Assembly: GCF_900115155.1 (NCBI RefSeq)
Contig: NZ_FOVM01000002.1
Location: 374,550-438,549, forward strand
Direction: 5' to 3'
Source of the DNA: Mycetocola miduiensis
GTDB taxonomy: Bacteria > Actinomycetota > Actinomycetes > Actinomycetales > Microbacteriaceae
DNA length: 64,000 nt
Shown here: piece after piece, positions 16,692 through 27,736 of the stretch
Numbering within the stretch: the stretch's first letter is position 1
Layout of the letters: each line of letters starts with the position of its first letter
Position numbers and translations under genes: made by a program
Notes under the pieces: generated by a model
What the model saw: the letters and a program-made list of their open reading frames with translations, nothing else
The model's database searches: none
What the model was told of the DNA's origin: nothing

Positions 16692-17371
16692 ATGGTTTCA
16701 AGGGCGCCCGCCACTGCCCTCGTGGGGTCGCCCGTCCTTCTGGATCGTGTCGGCATTGTCGAAGTCGCGCTGGCGGTCACGGCGGTGCTCATGGATCTGT
16801 TCATCCCCGCTTTGGTTCTGCTGGTGCTCGGGGCCTGCTCGCTTGCGCTCCGCCGGCAGGGTCCCGCAACGCTCGGGGTGTCGACCGAAACGCGCTGGCA
16901 GAAATGGCCGCACAGGTTGCGGTTCTGACGCTCGCCTGGAATGTGCTCACCCTACTGATGGTTCTTCCACTGCTTGAGCTGGCGACGAACACTCAACAAG
17001 ATTTCAGCGGATTCACCGCCCTTCAGGGCGATCGGCGCCTACTGCTGATCATGCTGGCGCTGACGTGGACGCTCGCTGCTGTGGGAGAAAAATTTACTTT
17101 CCGCGGTTATCTGCAGACGCGGATGCGCGAGTTGCTCCCAGGACGGCTGGGGCTCATAACCGCTGTTGTTCTGTCATCTGTATTGTTCGGGCTGGTTCAC
17201 ACGGAGCAGGGCATCGTCGGCGTGATCGTAACTACGGCGGACGGCGTCTTCTTCAGCGCCCTCCAGTACCACTTCCGCACGGTCTGGGCAGCCGTCGTCT
17301 CACATGGCGTCAGCAACACCGCGGGAATGGTCGTCTTCTTTCTGTTCGGCGCCGTGCACGCTCCGTCGTGA
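16692..17371 (+). pseudogene. CPBP protease, frameshifted copy with altered active site
   Basis: The frame from ATG 16692 matches the CPBP protein of 688-1407 up to TLGVSTETRWQKW. A frameshift near 16900 then moves the match to the frame that continues with AAQVAVLTLAWNVLT and ends at 17371. In addition, the catalytic EE-x3-R motif reads EKFTFR, so the second Glu is Lys. The C-terminal histidine motifs are unchanged. With two independent lesions it is very probably non-functional. Confidence 0.85.
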
Positions 17372-17454
17372 CAGGCTCCGTCAAGCTGCAGCAGGGACGC
17401 GTCGCGTCGTCGACGCACTCTCGGCGCTTCGCCGTGCAGTCTCTCGAGCGCGAG

Positions 17455-17847
17455 TCATGCGGCGGCGGGCGATCCCGCAGGAACGGCCGCGCGTGGTCCG
17501 TGCGGTTCGGTGAGGAGGTACACGAGCATGGCGATGAGCCCGAATCCGAGGAGGCCCGATACCAGTAGAATCACGAACCAGGTCTTGTTCTCCAGCGGAG
17601 CGGTGTTGATCAGGGCGCCGATCCACGCGACGAACTGTGCGACTGATGCAGCGACGATCACGAGAACCGCGGATGCACCGACAGCAACCGTTCCCCAGCC
17701 GAACGCCGACTGGATCCCTACGACATCAGAGCCGTCCATCGTGAAGCTGCTACTTCCGAACGCGATCGCGGCTCCCAGCACGGCAATCGCGATGACGATC
17801 GCGATGAGCGACCCGTAGAAGAGCTTTGCGATGACTGACCTGGACAT
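17455..17847 (-). CDS. Small membrane protein, three helices
   Basis: 130 residues from the ATG at 17847, with AAAGGAG upstream. Hydrophobic segments are at about residues 8-30, 48-72 and 88-112. The third carries NKTWFVILLVSGLLGFGLIAMLVYLL, recalling short membrane proteins with a phospholipase-D-nuclease-N-like helix. A Pro/Ala tail closes the protein. The box at 17957-17970 is 110 bp away and has no -10-like hexamer in this direction, so control by it is doubtful. Function unknown. Confidence 0.65.
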   Translation of the reverse strand: MSRSVIAKLFYGSLIAIVIAIAVLGAAIAFGSSSFTMDGSDVVGIQSAFGWGTVAVGASAVLVIVAASVAQFVAWIGALINTAPLENKTWFVILLVSGLLGFGLIAMLVYLLTEPHGPRAAVPAGSPAAA

Positions 17848-17956
17848 GACCTGCTACTCCTTTGGCTCTGTGCGATCCATGATTCTCACCCCGCGGTGTG
17901 TGGTGGAGGGGCTTTGGTCCCGGTTACTGAACCGCCCGTGGGGTCATTTCGATGGC

Positions 17957-17970
17957 GGGACGTTCGGCCC
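17957..17970 (+). promoter_or_regulatory. DosR-box-like site upstream of multicopper oxidase pseudogene
   Basis: GGGACGTTCGGCCC. A GACGAT hexamer at 17992-17997 points rightward, toward the oxidase remnant starting near 18072. Confidence 0.6.
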
Positions 17971-18071
17971 TTTTTCTGCCAGCATGCACAGGACGATCCT
18001 GAGGAGGTGGGCCTTTCTGTGATTGTGGGCCGGAGAAACCGCCGCGGAACTACGTGACAAGGCAGATAACC

Positions 18072-19102
18072 ATGGACATCACACGACGAACGCTTTTTGG
18101 TGCGACTGCGGCGTCTGGCGCAGCGCTGCTCCTGCCGATGGGGACCACCCGACGGGCGACAGCGATCTCTCTGCCACTGGGGATGCCATTCAGCGAGCAA
18201 CTGCCGACCCTCGCCGGGTTGGGCGTGATCGACGCAACGTCCGGGGTGGCACGGTCATCGAGATGGTCAACGCGTCTCACTCTTTTTCCAGTGCGATGCC
18301 GCCCACGCCAACGCTCGCGTATCGTGGCGGACCCGCTCTACAGACCTACCTGGGACCCACCATCGTGGCACGGCAAGGAGTTCCGTTCGACGTCACGATG
18401 ATCAGCAAGCTGGGTGAGCACCCACTTGCCGAGGCCATCGATCACGAGATCGACGGCGTGACGTCTACTGACGCCACCAACCCTCGCGTTTCCACGCACC
18501 TGCACGGAGGCAACACGAGTCCGGATAATGATGGGGATCCTGTCGACACGTTCACGAGAAGCGACGGACCGCGCGTCTACCATTACGGCAACACGCAAGA
18601 GGCGGCCGGGCTCTGGTATCACGACCACGCACTGGGAATCACCCGCCTCAACGTCCTTGCGGGGCTCGCGGGTGGATACCTGATTAGCAACGATGATGAC
18701 CCCGGGACGGGACCCGGCGCGCTGACGGCGGCGCCCTTCCTCCGGCGCCCGACTTCGAGATGCCGTTGATCATCCAGGATCGATCGTTCAACGACCGTGG
18801 GACCTCTTGCTGCAACCTACGGTGGTCAGCCGATTGCGCCGAACACGGGCCCGTTCCCGCCGCCGCCTGTTACTCCCTTCCTGCGCGGCGGAGCGCGGCC
18901 ACCGCCACCCAACGAGCGGGGATGGAAGGACACAGTGCGGAGCATGCCGGGTGAGGTCACCCGGATCGTCGTGCCATTTGGCGCCGACGCTGCAGGATCC
19001 ACCACAGCATTCCAGGCGTCCTTCCTCGGGGACTATGTGTGGCATTGCCACATCCTGGAACATGAAGACAACGAGATGATCCAGCGTTACACCATCGTCT
19101 GA
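18072..19102 (+). pseudogene. Tat-exported multicopper oxidase, disrupted
   Basis: The N-terminus has a twin-arginine signal (ITRRTLFGATAASGAALLL). After VIDATSG near 18240 the frame shifts and continues with TVIEMVNASHSFS, the first copper motif (THLHGGN) and YHDHALGITRLNVLAGL. Near 18740-18800 another frameshift and a large deletion occur; only the C-terminus remains (RIVVPFGA, YVWHCHILEHEDNEMI), carrying the T1 and type 3 copper ligands. An intact CotA-like enzyme would have about 500-600 residues, so some 250 are missing. The product cannot form the full copper centre set. Confidence 0.85.
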
Positions 19103-19119
19103 GTACCTCGATAGTGCAC

Positions 19120-19560
19120 TCACGGAGTGCGGGGTCGATGCACCACCAACACCGGACAGTGGGCATGCTCGGCGCATGCGGCGCTGACCGATCCGAGGAG
19201 CATCCCGACGAACCCGCCATGCCCGCGGCTACCCAGGACCAGCATCCGTGCACCCTTACTCAACTCGATCAAGGCCCGCGCTACGGGCCCAGGCGCCGTC
19301 GTTGTGGTGAGGCCTGGCGGTGGCTCGTCGTGAAATGCCTCCCGGATCGCCGCGGCGAGTACGGTTCTCGCGTCCTCTTCGGGCGACCACACCGGAATGG
19401 GAGTGTACTCGACCACGAGGGGGAACTCCCAAATGGTCACCGCCTCAAGGGGGACACCGAGTGCCCCGGCCATTTCGGCCGCCTCGCGAAGCGCGTCAAT
19501 CGACGACTCCGAACCGTCGACCCCCACAACAATCTGGCGTTTGCTATTGCTCTCTGTCAT
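19120..19560 (-). CDS. Universal stress protein, single domain (copy 1)
   Basis: 146 residues. VVGVDGSESS at the start and LGSRGHGGFVGMLLGS near the end form the ATP-binding site of the USP fold (G-2x-G-9x-G-S). About 75% identical by eye to the copies at 27737-28174 and 59329-59809. The ATG at 19560 lacks a ribosome-binding site and sits 35 bases from a box, so it is probably translated from a leaderless message. It is divergent from the GyrI-like gene, which has its own box. Confidence 0.9.
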   Translation of the reverse strand: MTESNSKRQIVVGVDGSESSIDALREAAEMAGALGVPLEAVTIWEFPLVVEYTPIPVWSPEEDARTVLAAAIREAFHDEPPPGLTTTTAPGPVARALIELSKGARMLVLGSRGHGGFVGMLLGSVSAACAEHAHCPVLVVHRPRTP

Positions 19561-19595
19561 CCGACCACGGTGCTCGGTGCGGCGTTCGGGCGACA

Positions 19596-19609
19596 GGGCC
19601 GAAGGTCAC
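19596..19609 (-). promoter_or_regulatory. DosR-box-like site, leaderless promoter of USP
   Basis: On the minus strand GTGACCTTCGGCCC. The hexamer CACCGT is at 19567-19572, and 35 bases separate the box from the ATG. Confidence 0.75.
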
Positions 19610-19664
19610 CTGTCGCATGATTGTCGTAACTAAGTGCATGTGGACAACCTTCGCGGCAATCCCC

Positions 19665-19678
19665 GGGACCTTCGGCCC
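19665..19678 (+). promoter_or_regulatory. DosR-box-like site, leaderless promoter of GyrI-like gene
   Basis: GGGACCTTCGGCCC. The hexamer GAGCAT is at 19702-19707, and 35 bases separate the box from the ATG at 19714. Confidence 0.75.
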
Positions 19679-19713
19679 TACGCATTGCTTCTCGGTCCGC
19701 CGAGCATCCCCTT

Positions 19714-20172
19714 ATGACGAATATCGCTCTCACCGAGCACGACGAACAACCGACCGCCGGGGTCAGGAAAAGAGTGCCCATGTCGGAGCTGACCGGCTTT
19801 TTCTCGCGCGCGTTCCAGGACACGATGGCGGCGCTGCAGGCCCAGGGCGTGCACCCGACCGGCCCGCCATTCGGCAAGTACTACGGCATGCCTACTGAAA
19901 CCGTCGACGTGGAAGCGGGCTTTCCCGTTTCAGCGACGATTACAGCGGCTGGCGACGTCGTGCCGGGATCGCTACCCGGCGGACGGTGCGTGGAGGCTGT
20001 CCACGTCGGACCGTACGACACGATGGAGCGGACCTACGCAGAGATTGGACGCCACTTCGTAGACGCCGGGCTGACCCCGGGCGCTGTTATGTGGGAAAGC
20101 TACCTCAGCGACCCGGAGGTGGAGCCGGATCCTTCGGCCTGGCGAACCCGGATCTGCTGGCCTGTCGGCTGA
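19714..20172 (+). CDS. GyrI-like / AraC-effector-type ligand-binding domain protein
   Basis: 152 residues with the GyrI-like fold only. After a 20-residue start come the helix LTGFFSRAFQDTMAALQ, PTGPPFGKYYGMP, the central strand DVEAGFPVS and the signature EAVHVGPYDTMERTYAEI, ending with WESYLSDPE. Such stand-alone domains bind small amphipathic ligands, and some hydrolyse cyclopropanoid toxins. There is no DNA-binding domain. The leaderless ATG at 19714 follows a box by 35 bases. The SDR gene downstream has its own box. Confidence 0.8.
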   Translation: MTNIALTEHDEQPTAGVRKRVPMSELTGFFSRAFQDTMAALQAQGVHPTGPPFGKYYGMPTETVDVEAGFPVSATITAAGDVVPGSLPGGRCVEAVHVGPYDTMERTYAEIGRHFVDAGLTPGAVMWESYLSDPEVEPDPSAWRTRICWPVG

Positions 20173-20262
20173 GTGCGCTCGGTTCATCGGCGATCACCGC
20201 GCCCGCTTCTGTCTCCAATGCTTGGCCGGAGTCGCGGCAAGGCTGGTGGGAGCGAGCGCCAG

Positions 20263-20276
20263 ATGACCAAAGTCCC
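20263..20276 (+). promoter_or_regulatory. DosR-box-like site upstream of SDR gene
   Basis: ATGACCAAAGTCCC (minus strand GGGACTTTGGTCAT). The hexamer AACGAT is at 20300-20305, predicting a leader of about 38 bases. Confidence 0.65.
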
Positions 20277-20349
20277 TTGTTCGGCGGTGGCAGCCGGGAA
20301 ACGATGGGGTGTGCCGGCGAATCTCCGGCCCTGAGACCAGGAGAATCAG

Positions 20350-21132
20350 ATGAGCCGCACATATGTCGTGACCGGGGCAGCAAGCGGAATCGGAAAGTCG
20401 ACGTCAGAACTGTTGACCGAGCAGGGCCACAGGGTGATCGGAACCGACCTCCGGGACGCCGAGATCGTCGCTGACCTCAGCACTGCTTCCGGTCGCGAGC
20501 AGCTTGTGGAGGAAGTCACCCGAGTGAGCGGCGGGGGAGTCGACGCCGTCCTCGCCGTGGCAGGGCTGGCAACGCCCAACGCAGCGACCGTCGCGGTGAA
20601 CTTTTACGGGACGGTGGCAACGCTCGAAGGGTTACGACCCCTGCTCCTCAGGTCCCCGAGCCCGCGCGCGGTCGCGGTCAGTTCGATGGCTGCGCTGTTT
20701 CCTCCCGATGAGACCCTCCTGAATGCACTGCTTGATGGCTCGGAAACCGAAGCCATGGCCAGGGCCGCAGAACTGGAGGCAGGGGATGCCCAAAGGAGCA
20801 GCCTCATCTACGGCACGGCCAAGCGTGCCTTGTCACGATGGATACGAAGGCAGGCACCCACCGCAGAATGGGCGGACGCATCCATACCGCTGAATGCCGT
20901 GGCACCGGGCGTTGTCTACACGCCCATGACGGCCTACATCATGAGCGACGCCGCAGCCAGATCACAGGTGGCGGCCATGGTGCCGATGCCCCTGAACGGA
21001 TTCTTCGAACCACGGGGCGTCGCGACGCTTCTCGCGTGGTTGACGAGCGAGGACAACGCGCACCTCTGCGGCCAGATCATTTACATTGACGGTGGATCCG
21101 ATGCGGTGCTGAGAGGCGACACGGTCTTCTGA
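20350..21132 (+). CDS. Short-chain dehydrogenase/reductase (SDR)
   Basis: 260 residues with AGGAG before the ATG. The nucleotide loop is TGAASGIGKS (about residues 8-17), followed by DLRDAE, which suggests an acidic residue after strand 2 and thus NAD preference; then LAVAGLA, the catalytic Ser in VSSMAAL, and the Y-x3-K pair in YGTAK. The C-terminal GQIIYIDGGSDA is typical of classical SDRs. The structure resembles 3-alpha-hydroxysteroid dehydrogenase-type SDRs, which have short central loops. The substrate is unknown. Confidence 0.9.
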   Translation: MSRTYVVTGAASGIGKSTSELLTEQGHRVIGTDLRDAEIVADLSTASGREQLVEEVTRVSGGGVDAVLAVAGLATPNAATVAVNFYGTVATLEGLRPLLLRSPSPRAVAVSSMAALFPPDETLLNALLDGSETEAMARAAELEAGDAQRSSLIYGTAKRALSRWIRRQAPTAEWADASIPLNAVAPGVVYTPMTAYIMSDAAARSQVAAMVPMPLNGFFEPRGVATLLAWLTSEDNAHLCGQIIYIDGGSDAVLRGDTVF

Positions 21133-21189
21133 CCCGATCGCCAACCTCACCGGGCAGCTTTGATCATCGGGGTGGACCGTCGTCGGTGA

Positions 21190-21558
21190 TCACCGTTCGG
21201 TGATCCGGCGGTAGGCCTCTTCGATCCACCTGATCAGTTCATCGTCGACATCAGCGACGGCACGCAGTTCGACGTGGTGCATCCATTGCTTCGTCGACGT
21301 GTGTGCGACTTCCTTGATCCGCTGTGAACTCAGCTCCCGACCGAGCGCGAAGGACGCAACGACGGGAACATCGCTGTTCACGTACATCCCGGGCCGCCAC
21401 GCAAACGCGAAAGCGCGCCCGGCGCGGAACGCCACCTGGCTTTTGGACACGTGAGCCTCGATTCCGCCACCGAACGCGAACACCCGTCTCGCGAGCGCGC
21501 GATAAATCTCGCGTGCCTCCGCCTCAACGAAGAACTGCTCACCGGGAACTGTTCCCAT
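21190..21558 (-). CDS. DUF5655-like domain protein
   Basis: 122 residues. The sequence VEAHVSKSQVAFRAGRAFAFAWRP, followed by KEVAHTSTKQWMHHVELRAVADVDDELIRWIEEAY, fits the DUF5655 domain. In larger proteins this domain follows a nuclease-like region; here it stands alone. It is convergent with the SDR gene and upstream of the ACP gene on the same strand by 110 bp. No box was seen. Confidence 0.7.
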   Translation of the reverse strand: MGTVPGEQFFVEAEAREIYRALARRVFAFGGGIEAHVSKSQVAFRAGRAFAFAWRPGMYVNSDVPVVASFALGRELSSQRIKEVAHTSTKQWMHHVELRAVADVDDELIRWIEEAYRRITER

Positions 21559-21668
21559 GGCGACTCCTCAGACGCGAATGTCTGGCCGATGCCAACGGCG
21601 ATCAGCTTCATCCACCGCGTGCGCACAGAAAGGGCAGCGTCCCTGTGCGAAGCGGAGGGACCTCGCCA

Positions 21669-21911
21669 TCAGCTGTGCGCGGCGATGTAATGGATGAGGC
21701 GCTGAACGCTCGTCAGGTCGGCATAGTCTTCTTCCGGGGTGCTGACTCCTGTCGACTGCGCGAGGTTTTCGAGCAGCCGGAGGAAGTCGAGGGAGTCGAG
21801 CTCGAGGTCCTGGCGTAGCCGCGAGTTGGCGTCGAGTCGTTCGGTGTTGACGTCGGGCGCGACCTCATGAATGGCCGCGAGCACCGCGGCGCGGGCTTCG
21901 TGTTCGTTCAC
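21669..21911 (-). CDS. Acyl carrier protein, last gene of the acs-E1-E2 operon
   Basis: 80 residues with LELDSLDFLRL; Ser40 is the phosphopantetheine attachment site. Acidic, four-helix ACP pattern. The start ATG overlaps the E2 stop by four bases, so it is translationally coupled. An ACP inside a pyruvate-dehydrogenase-type operon is unusual. It may accept acyl groups made by the E1/E2 pair or the acyl-CoA synthetase, rather than serve general fatty acid synthesis. Confidence 0.9.
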   Translation of the reverse strand: MNEHEARAAVLAAIHEVAPDVNTERLDANSRLRQDLELDSLDFLRLLENLAQSTGVSTPEEDYADLTSVQRLIHYIAAHS

Positions 21912-23311
21912 AGCTTTTCCGGTTTCTGTAGCAGCTCGTCGATGCGGGCGAGGAATAGGCTGCCGCGCAGTCCGTCACTGGCGCGGTGATCGGCGGAGAG
22001 CGTCGCGGTCACGGTTGGGCGCACGCCGATCAATCCATCTATAGCCCGTGGTTGACTCACGACTCGACCGAAGCCCACGAGGGCGACTTGCGGGGGGTAG
22101 ATGACGCCGAAGACTGTCTCCACGCCGAGGTCACCGAGGTTGGTCACGGTGATAGTGGGATCGGCCATCTCCGCGCGCTGGAGATGACCGGCACGGGCAC
22201 GGACGGTGAGGTCGCGAAGCCTCTCCATGAGCTGGTCGAGCGCGAGGGTGTCGGCATCGTGGAGCGCCGGCGCGACGATGCCACCACCCCGCAGGGCCAC
22301 AGCGACGCCAAGGTGCACGGCCGGGCTCGGTTTGAACACGCCGTCGATGAAGAATCCGTTGATGTCGGGGACCTCCTTGGCGGCTTTGGCTGCAGCCGCG
22401 AGGAGCAGTGCGGCGGGTACCAGCCGCGTTGCAATCGGTCGTTCGGAGTTGATGCGCTGCATCCAGGCCATGGCAGCGCCGAGGTCGATCGTGGTGCTGA
22501 GGTAATAGTGGGGGACCTCGCGTTTCGAGCGCGCCATCAGTTCACCCACGGCGCGGCGGAGTTTTGCGATTCGTTCGGCGGCCTCCGTAGCCGTCGCGGT
22601 CTCGGCCGTCGGCGCTGCGGTATCGGATGGCGGCGCGGCTCCTCGCTCGGGCACCGACGCGGATAGGGGAGCGGCGAGCGCCTCCGCTCGCAGGTCGGCC
22701 TCGGTTACGGCGTTGCCGGGGCCGGTTCCACGAACTCCGGCGAGGTCCACCCCGAGTTTGGCGGCGAGGCGACGAGCGCGCGGAGACGACCGGACCCGGC
22801 CCATCGTTGGCGTTGGCGTCGGCGTGGGCGTTGGTGCCGCTGGCGGTGTGGCGGCGGGAGGCGCCGGTGCAGCGCTGCGTTCAGCGGCCGCTTCGACGTC
22901 GGCCCGCGTGATCGCGCCTTGTCGCCCAGTACCGTGGAGGTGCTCGATCTCCACGCCGAGTTCGTGTGCCAGATGTCGGATCGGCGGAGTGGCATGCCCT
23001 ACCGACTCCAGAGGCGGTTGCACAGCAGGCGTCGCGCCGGGTGCCGCCTTCGGCGGGACGAGGGCCCCATCGGCGGGCGTCCCCGTGATGCGAGCGATGG
23101 GAGTGCCTACCGGTACTGTCTCGCCGAGGTCGACGAGGAACTCTGCGACGATGCCCTCCTCGAACGACTCGACTTCCATAACGGTCTTCTCGGTGTCGAC
23201 CTCGGCGATGAGGTCGCCGCGGTGCACATAGTCGCCAGGCTTGACCAGCCACTCGACGACCTTGCCGTGCTCCATGTCCGCGCCAAGCGACGGCATCCTG
23301 AACTCACCCAC
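21908..23311 (-). CDS. 2-oxo acid dehydrogenase E2 (dihydrolipoamide acyltransferase)
   Basis: 467 residues from GTG 23311, overlapping the E1beta stop by eight bases; a Met five codons later is an alternative. The lipoyl domain comes first ([12 protein letters not shown]; lipoyl Lys42 in DTEKTVM). A Pro/Ala linker follows, then two peripheral subunit-binding domains (near residues 112-147 and 187-220) with a Pro-Thr repeat between them, and the catalytic domain with the active site DHRASDG near the end. The enzyme moves an acyl group from lipoate to CoA. No E3 gene is in the window, so a lipoamide dehydrogenase from elsewhere is needed. Confidence 0.92.
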   Translation of the reverse strand: MGEFRMPSLGADMEHGKVVEWLVKPGDYVHRGDLIAEVDTEKTVMEVESFEEGIVAEFLVDLGETVPVGTPIARITGTPADGALVPPKAAPGATPAVQPPLESVGHATPPIRHLAHELGVEIEHLHGTGRQGAITRADVEAAAERSAAPAPPAATPPAAPTPTPTPTPTMGRVRSSPRARRLAAKLGVDLAGVRGTGPGNAVTEADLRAEALAAPLSASVPERGAAPPSDTAAPTAETATATEAAERIAKLRRAVGELMARSKREVPHYYLSTTIDLGAAMAWMQRINSERPIATRLVPAALLLAAAAKAAKEVPDINGFFIDGVFKPSPAVHLGVAVALRGGGIVAPALHDADTLALDQLMERLRDLTVRARAGHLQRAEMADPTITVTNLGDLGVETVFGVIYPPQVALVGFGRVVSQPRAIDGLIGVRPTVTATLSADHRASDGLRGSLFLARIDELLQKPEKL

Positions 23312-24284
23312 CAGCGCCCACCACCTCGCGTGCCGCCGCGCAGACACGCTCGGACGAGGGAAGCGATGTCTGCTCGAGGTGCCGGGCGTAGGGGATGGGA
23401 ACCTCCGCGCTGCAGACCCTGGTGACCGGGACGTCGAGGTCGTAGAACGCTGACTCGGTGATGCGGGCGCTGATCTCGGCGGAGATCCCGCCGCTGCGCC
23501 ACCCCTCGTCAACCACGACAGCGCGATGGGTCTTGGCCACGGATGCGAGGATCGCGGCGTCGTCGAGGGGGCGGAGGGTGCGCAGGTCGATCACCTCGGC
23601 GTCGATGCCCTCGCCGCTGAGCGTCTCGGCCGCCTCGAGCGCGGTCGACAGGGTGCCGCCGTAGGTGATGATCGAGAGACCCGCCCCCTCCCGGCGCACG
23701 ACCGCGTGGTCGATATCGACCGACCCCGCGTCGTCCGCCAACTCACCCGAGACGTTGTAAAGCGAGCCGTGCTCGAAGATCAGCACAGGGTCGGGATCTT
23801 CGAGTGCCGTCCACAGCATGCCGCGCGCGTCTTCGAGCGTTGCCGGAGTGAGGATGCGGAGCCCCGGGATGTGCGCCAGCCAGCCCTCCAGGCTGTGCGA
23901 GTGCTGGGCAGCGAGTTGGCGTCCGCCGCCTGTCGTCATGCGAATGACGACGGGAACGTTGAACTGCCCGCCCGACATGTGCAGCAGTGTCGCTGCGTTG
24001 TTCATGATTTGGTCGAGTGCGAGCAGGCTGAAGTTGACGGTCATGATCTCGATGATCGGTCGCATGCCACCGAGTGCTGCGCCGATGCCCGCACCGACGA
24101 ACCCCGCTTCCGAGAGGGGTGTGTCACGAATCCGCACCGGACCGAACTCCTCGAGCAACCCCAGGCTCACGGCGAATCCGCCGCCGTAGCGCCCGACATC
24201 TTCGCCCATCAGAAAGACGCGGTCGTCCTTTTGCATTGCTTCGCGGATCGCTGCGCGCATCGCTTCCCTGTAGGTGGTCTTCAT
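23304..24284 (-). CDS. 2-oxo acid dehydrogenase E1 beta subunit
   Basis: 326 residues from ATG 24284, which overlaps the E1alpha stop (ATGA). The frame opens far earlier but has no protein character there. Typical beta-subunit motifs: [51 protein letters not shown] and the C-terminal transketolase part [11 protein letters not shown]. It pairs with E1alpha to form the thiamine-diphosphate decarboxylase. Sequence alone does not separate pyruvate, acetoin and branched-chain substrates; the SLEGW pattern favours pyruvate- or acetoin-type enzymes. Confidence 0.92.
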   Translation of the reverse strand: MKTTYREAMRAAIREAMQKDDRVFLMGEDVGRYGGGFAVSLGLLEEFGPVRIRDTPLSEAGFVGAGIGAALGGMRPIIEIMTVNFSLLALDQIMNNAATLLHMSGGQFNVPVVIRMTTGGGRQLAAQHSHSLEGWLAHIPGLRILTPATLEDARGMLWTALEDPDPVLIFEHGSLYNVSGELADDAGSVDIDHAVVRREGAGLSIITYGGTLSTALEAAETLSGEGIDAEVIDLRTLRPLDDAAILASVAKTHRAVVVDEGWRSGGISAEISARITESAFYDLDVPVTRVCSAEVPIPYARHLEQTSLPSSERVCAAAREVVGAGG

Positions 24285-25278
24285 GGTGCCGTCCGTTCGC
24301 TGTATACAAAGCGTGTGAGCTCCTCGACGGGCTCGAGCGTGCCATTCTCCGCGAAGGTGATAGCGGCCTGTATTTCCTCGTCGACCCCCCGCTGGAGTGC
24401 CGACCACTGGTCGGCTGAAAGTTGCCCATGCGTCTCGAGCGCTGAGCGGAGCGACTGGATCGGGTCACGTTCCATCCAGCGTTCGACCTCGGTCTTCTCC
24501 CGATAGCGCTCCGGATCGAACATCGAGTGAGCCCGGAACCGGTAGGTTCGCAGTTCGAGGAAGTGCGGGCCTGCACCCGCACGCACCGCGTCGATCGCTC
24601 GACGCGCCGACTCTTCGACAGCGAGCACGTTCATGCCGTCCACGGTCCAGGACGCGATGGCGTACCCGGATGCCTTCAACGCGATATCGGTCTGAGACTC
24701 CGATCGATCGAGGGCCGTTCCCATCGCGTAGAGGTTGTTCTCGCAGCAGAACAGCACGGGCAGGTCCCAGAGCGCCGCGAGGTTGATGCTCTCATGAAAC
24801 TCGCCCTCCGCCACGGCACCCTCACCGAAGAAGCACACGGTCACCCGGTCGCGGCCTGACATCTTATCGGCGAGGGCCAGCCCGACCGCGAGCGGCAGCC
24901 CGCCGGCGACGATGGCGTTGCCGCCGTAGAAGCGGGTGGCGGCGTCGAAGAGGTGCATTGACCCTCCGCGTCCCCGGCAGCATCCCTCGGCGTGACCGTA
25001 CATCTCCGCCATGATGGCGTTCGCCGCGACTCCGCGAAGCAGGGCGTGCCCGTGCTCTCGATAGGTGGCGACGACCGCGTCATCCGGTCCGATCGCGGAC
25101 ATGACACCGGCAGCGACCGCTTCCTCGCCGATGTACACGTGCAGGAACCCGCGGATTTTCGCCGCGCTGTACTGCTCGACGCACGCCTCCTCGAGTCGTC
25201 GCACGCGCACCATCTGGCGGAGCAGGTACCGTACATGCTCCGGGTCGCTCACGATGGCCGCGGCCGTCTGCTCGTCGG

Positions 25279-25282
<4 letters not shown>
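24281..25282 (-). CDS. 2-oxo acid dehydrogenase E1 alpha subunit (pyruvate/acetoin type)
   Basis: 333 residues. The thiamine-diphosphate site is visible as [19 protein letters not shown] and FCCENN (about residues 150-182). Other features are [18 protein letters not shown] and [10 protein letters not shown], the phosphorylation-loop region of alpha subunits. The start overlaps the acyl-CoA synthetase stop by four bases. It is second in a five-gene operon with four overlapping junctions, which implies a fixed stoichiometry of the products. Confidence 0.92.
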
Positions 25283-27081
<1,799 letters not shown>

Positions 27082-27116
27082 GACTCGAGGCTATATCCAC
27101 CATTGCCTTTCTCCGC

Positions 27117-27130
27117 GGGACCTTCGTCCT
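27117..27130 (-). promoter_or_regulatory. DosR-box-like site, leaderless promoter of acs-E1-E2-ACP operon
   Basis: Plus-strand GGGACCTTCGTCCT. The hexamer TAGCCT is at 27088-27093, and 35 bases separate the box from the ATG at 27081. Confidence 0.8.
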
Positions 27131-27219
27131 CCCTCCTCGAACCCGAGATCGTACCCGGCAGACACCAATCACGCCGTTTCATCAGAGCGTTCTGTGAGTC
27201 GCCGGAGTTTTATGTCGCG

Positions 27220-27411
27220 TCAGTGGCTCCGATACGACTCGGGGAGGACGCCAAAGGCACGGCTCTGCGATGAAACAGGCAGGGGCATGGGATCGGCGGC
27301 CAGTTGCTCGTTGACCACATCAGTGAGGTCAATCGGCGCTGTCGGAGGTAGTGCGATGTCGGCCGGGCCGATCGTGGCCGGGCGTACCGGCGGAGTTATG
27401 CGGATGCTCAT
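27220..27411 (-). CDS. Small hypothetical protein, 63 residues
   Basis: The ATG at 27411 has a strong AGGAGAAAGATC ribosome-binding region, and the frame is coding-like although short. The protein is Pro-rich (PPVRPATIGPADIALPPTAPIDL), then DVVNEQLAADPMPL, and ends with LPESYRSH. No domain or membrane segment. The box at 27500-27513 with hexamer GACTCT at 27471-27476 predicts a leader of about 53 bases. I do not recognise a family. Confidence 0.6.
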   Translation of the reverse strand: MSIRITPPVRPATIGPADIALPPTAPIDLTDVVNEQLAADPMPLPVSSQSRAFGVLPESYRSH

Positions 27412-27736
27412 GATCTTTCTCCTGGTTCGAAGCTCGTGTTGAATCCGTCCGACTAGTCGGCTCGCTTTATAGAGTCCGAGCGCCTGAGGTCCGCGGTCAG
27501 GGCCGAAAGTCCCGATCTCGGGAATACGGCGCGAATCGCCGCAGCGAAGGGAACGAGCAAAGATCAGCGCGCCTGTACTGAAGCGCGGCGGGCGCAGGGT
27601 CGAGCTGAAGCAGGGCCAGTCGGGCATCCAGCACTTCGCGTCCGCATTTTCCAAATCGCAGCGCGAAGCCCGCTAGCTTTGCGTCGACATGATCGCTCTC
27701 TGAACTCGGTAGCCCCTGCGTGGTGCATGCCGCCGG
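27412..27736. other. Intergenic region carrying one box
   Basis: It holds the leader and promoter of the 63-residue gene. From about 27520 to 27736 no gene or clear structure was seen. Confidence 0.5.
27500..27513 (-). promoter_or_regulatory. DosR-box-like site upstream of small gene
   Basis: Plus-strand GGGCCGAAAGTCCC (minus GGGACTTTCGGCCC). The hexamer GACTCT at 27471-27476 is identical to that of the USP promoter at 28181-28186. Confidence 0.7.

Noticed and set aside
21654-21670. GGGACCTCGCCATC between the ACP and DUF5655 genes
   Set aside because: The second arm is out of register by one base, and the ACP gene is clearly coupled to the E2 gene.
22790-22850. GTTGGCGTTGGCGTCGGCGTGGGC short tandem repeat
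   Set aside because: It encodes the Pro-Thr linker between domains of the E2 protein and needs no separate explanation.
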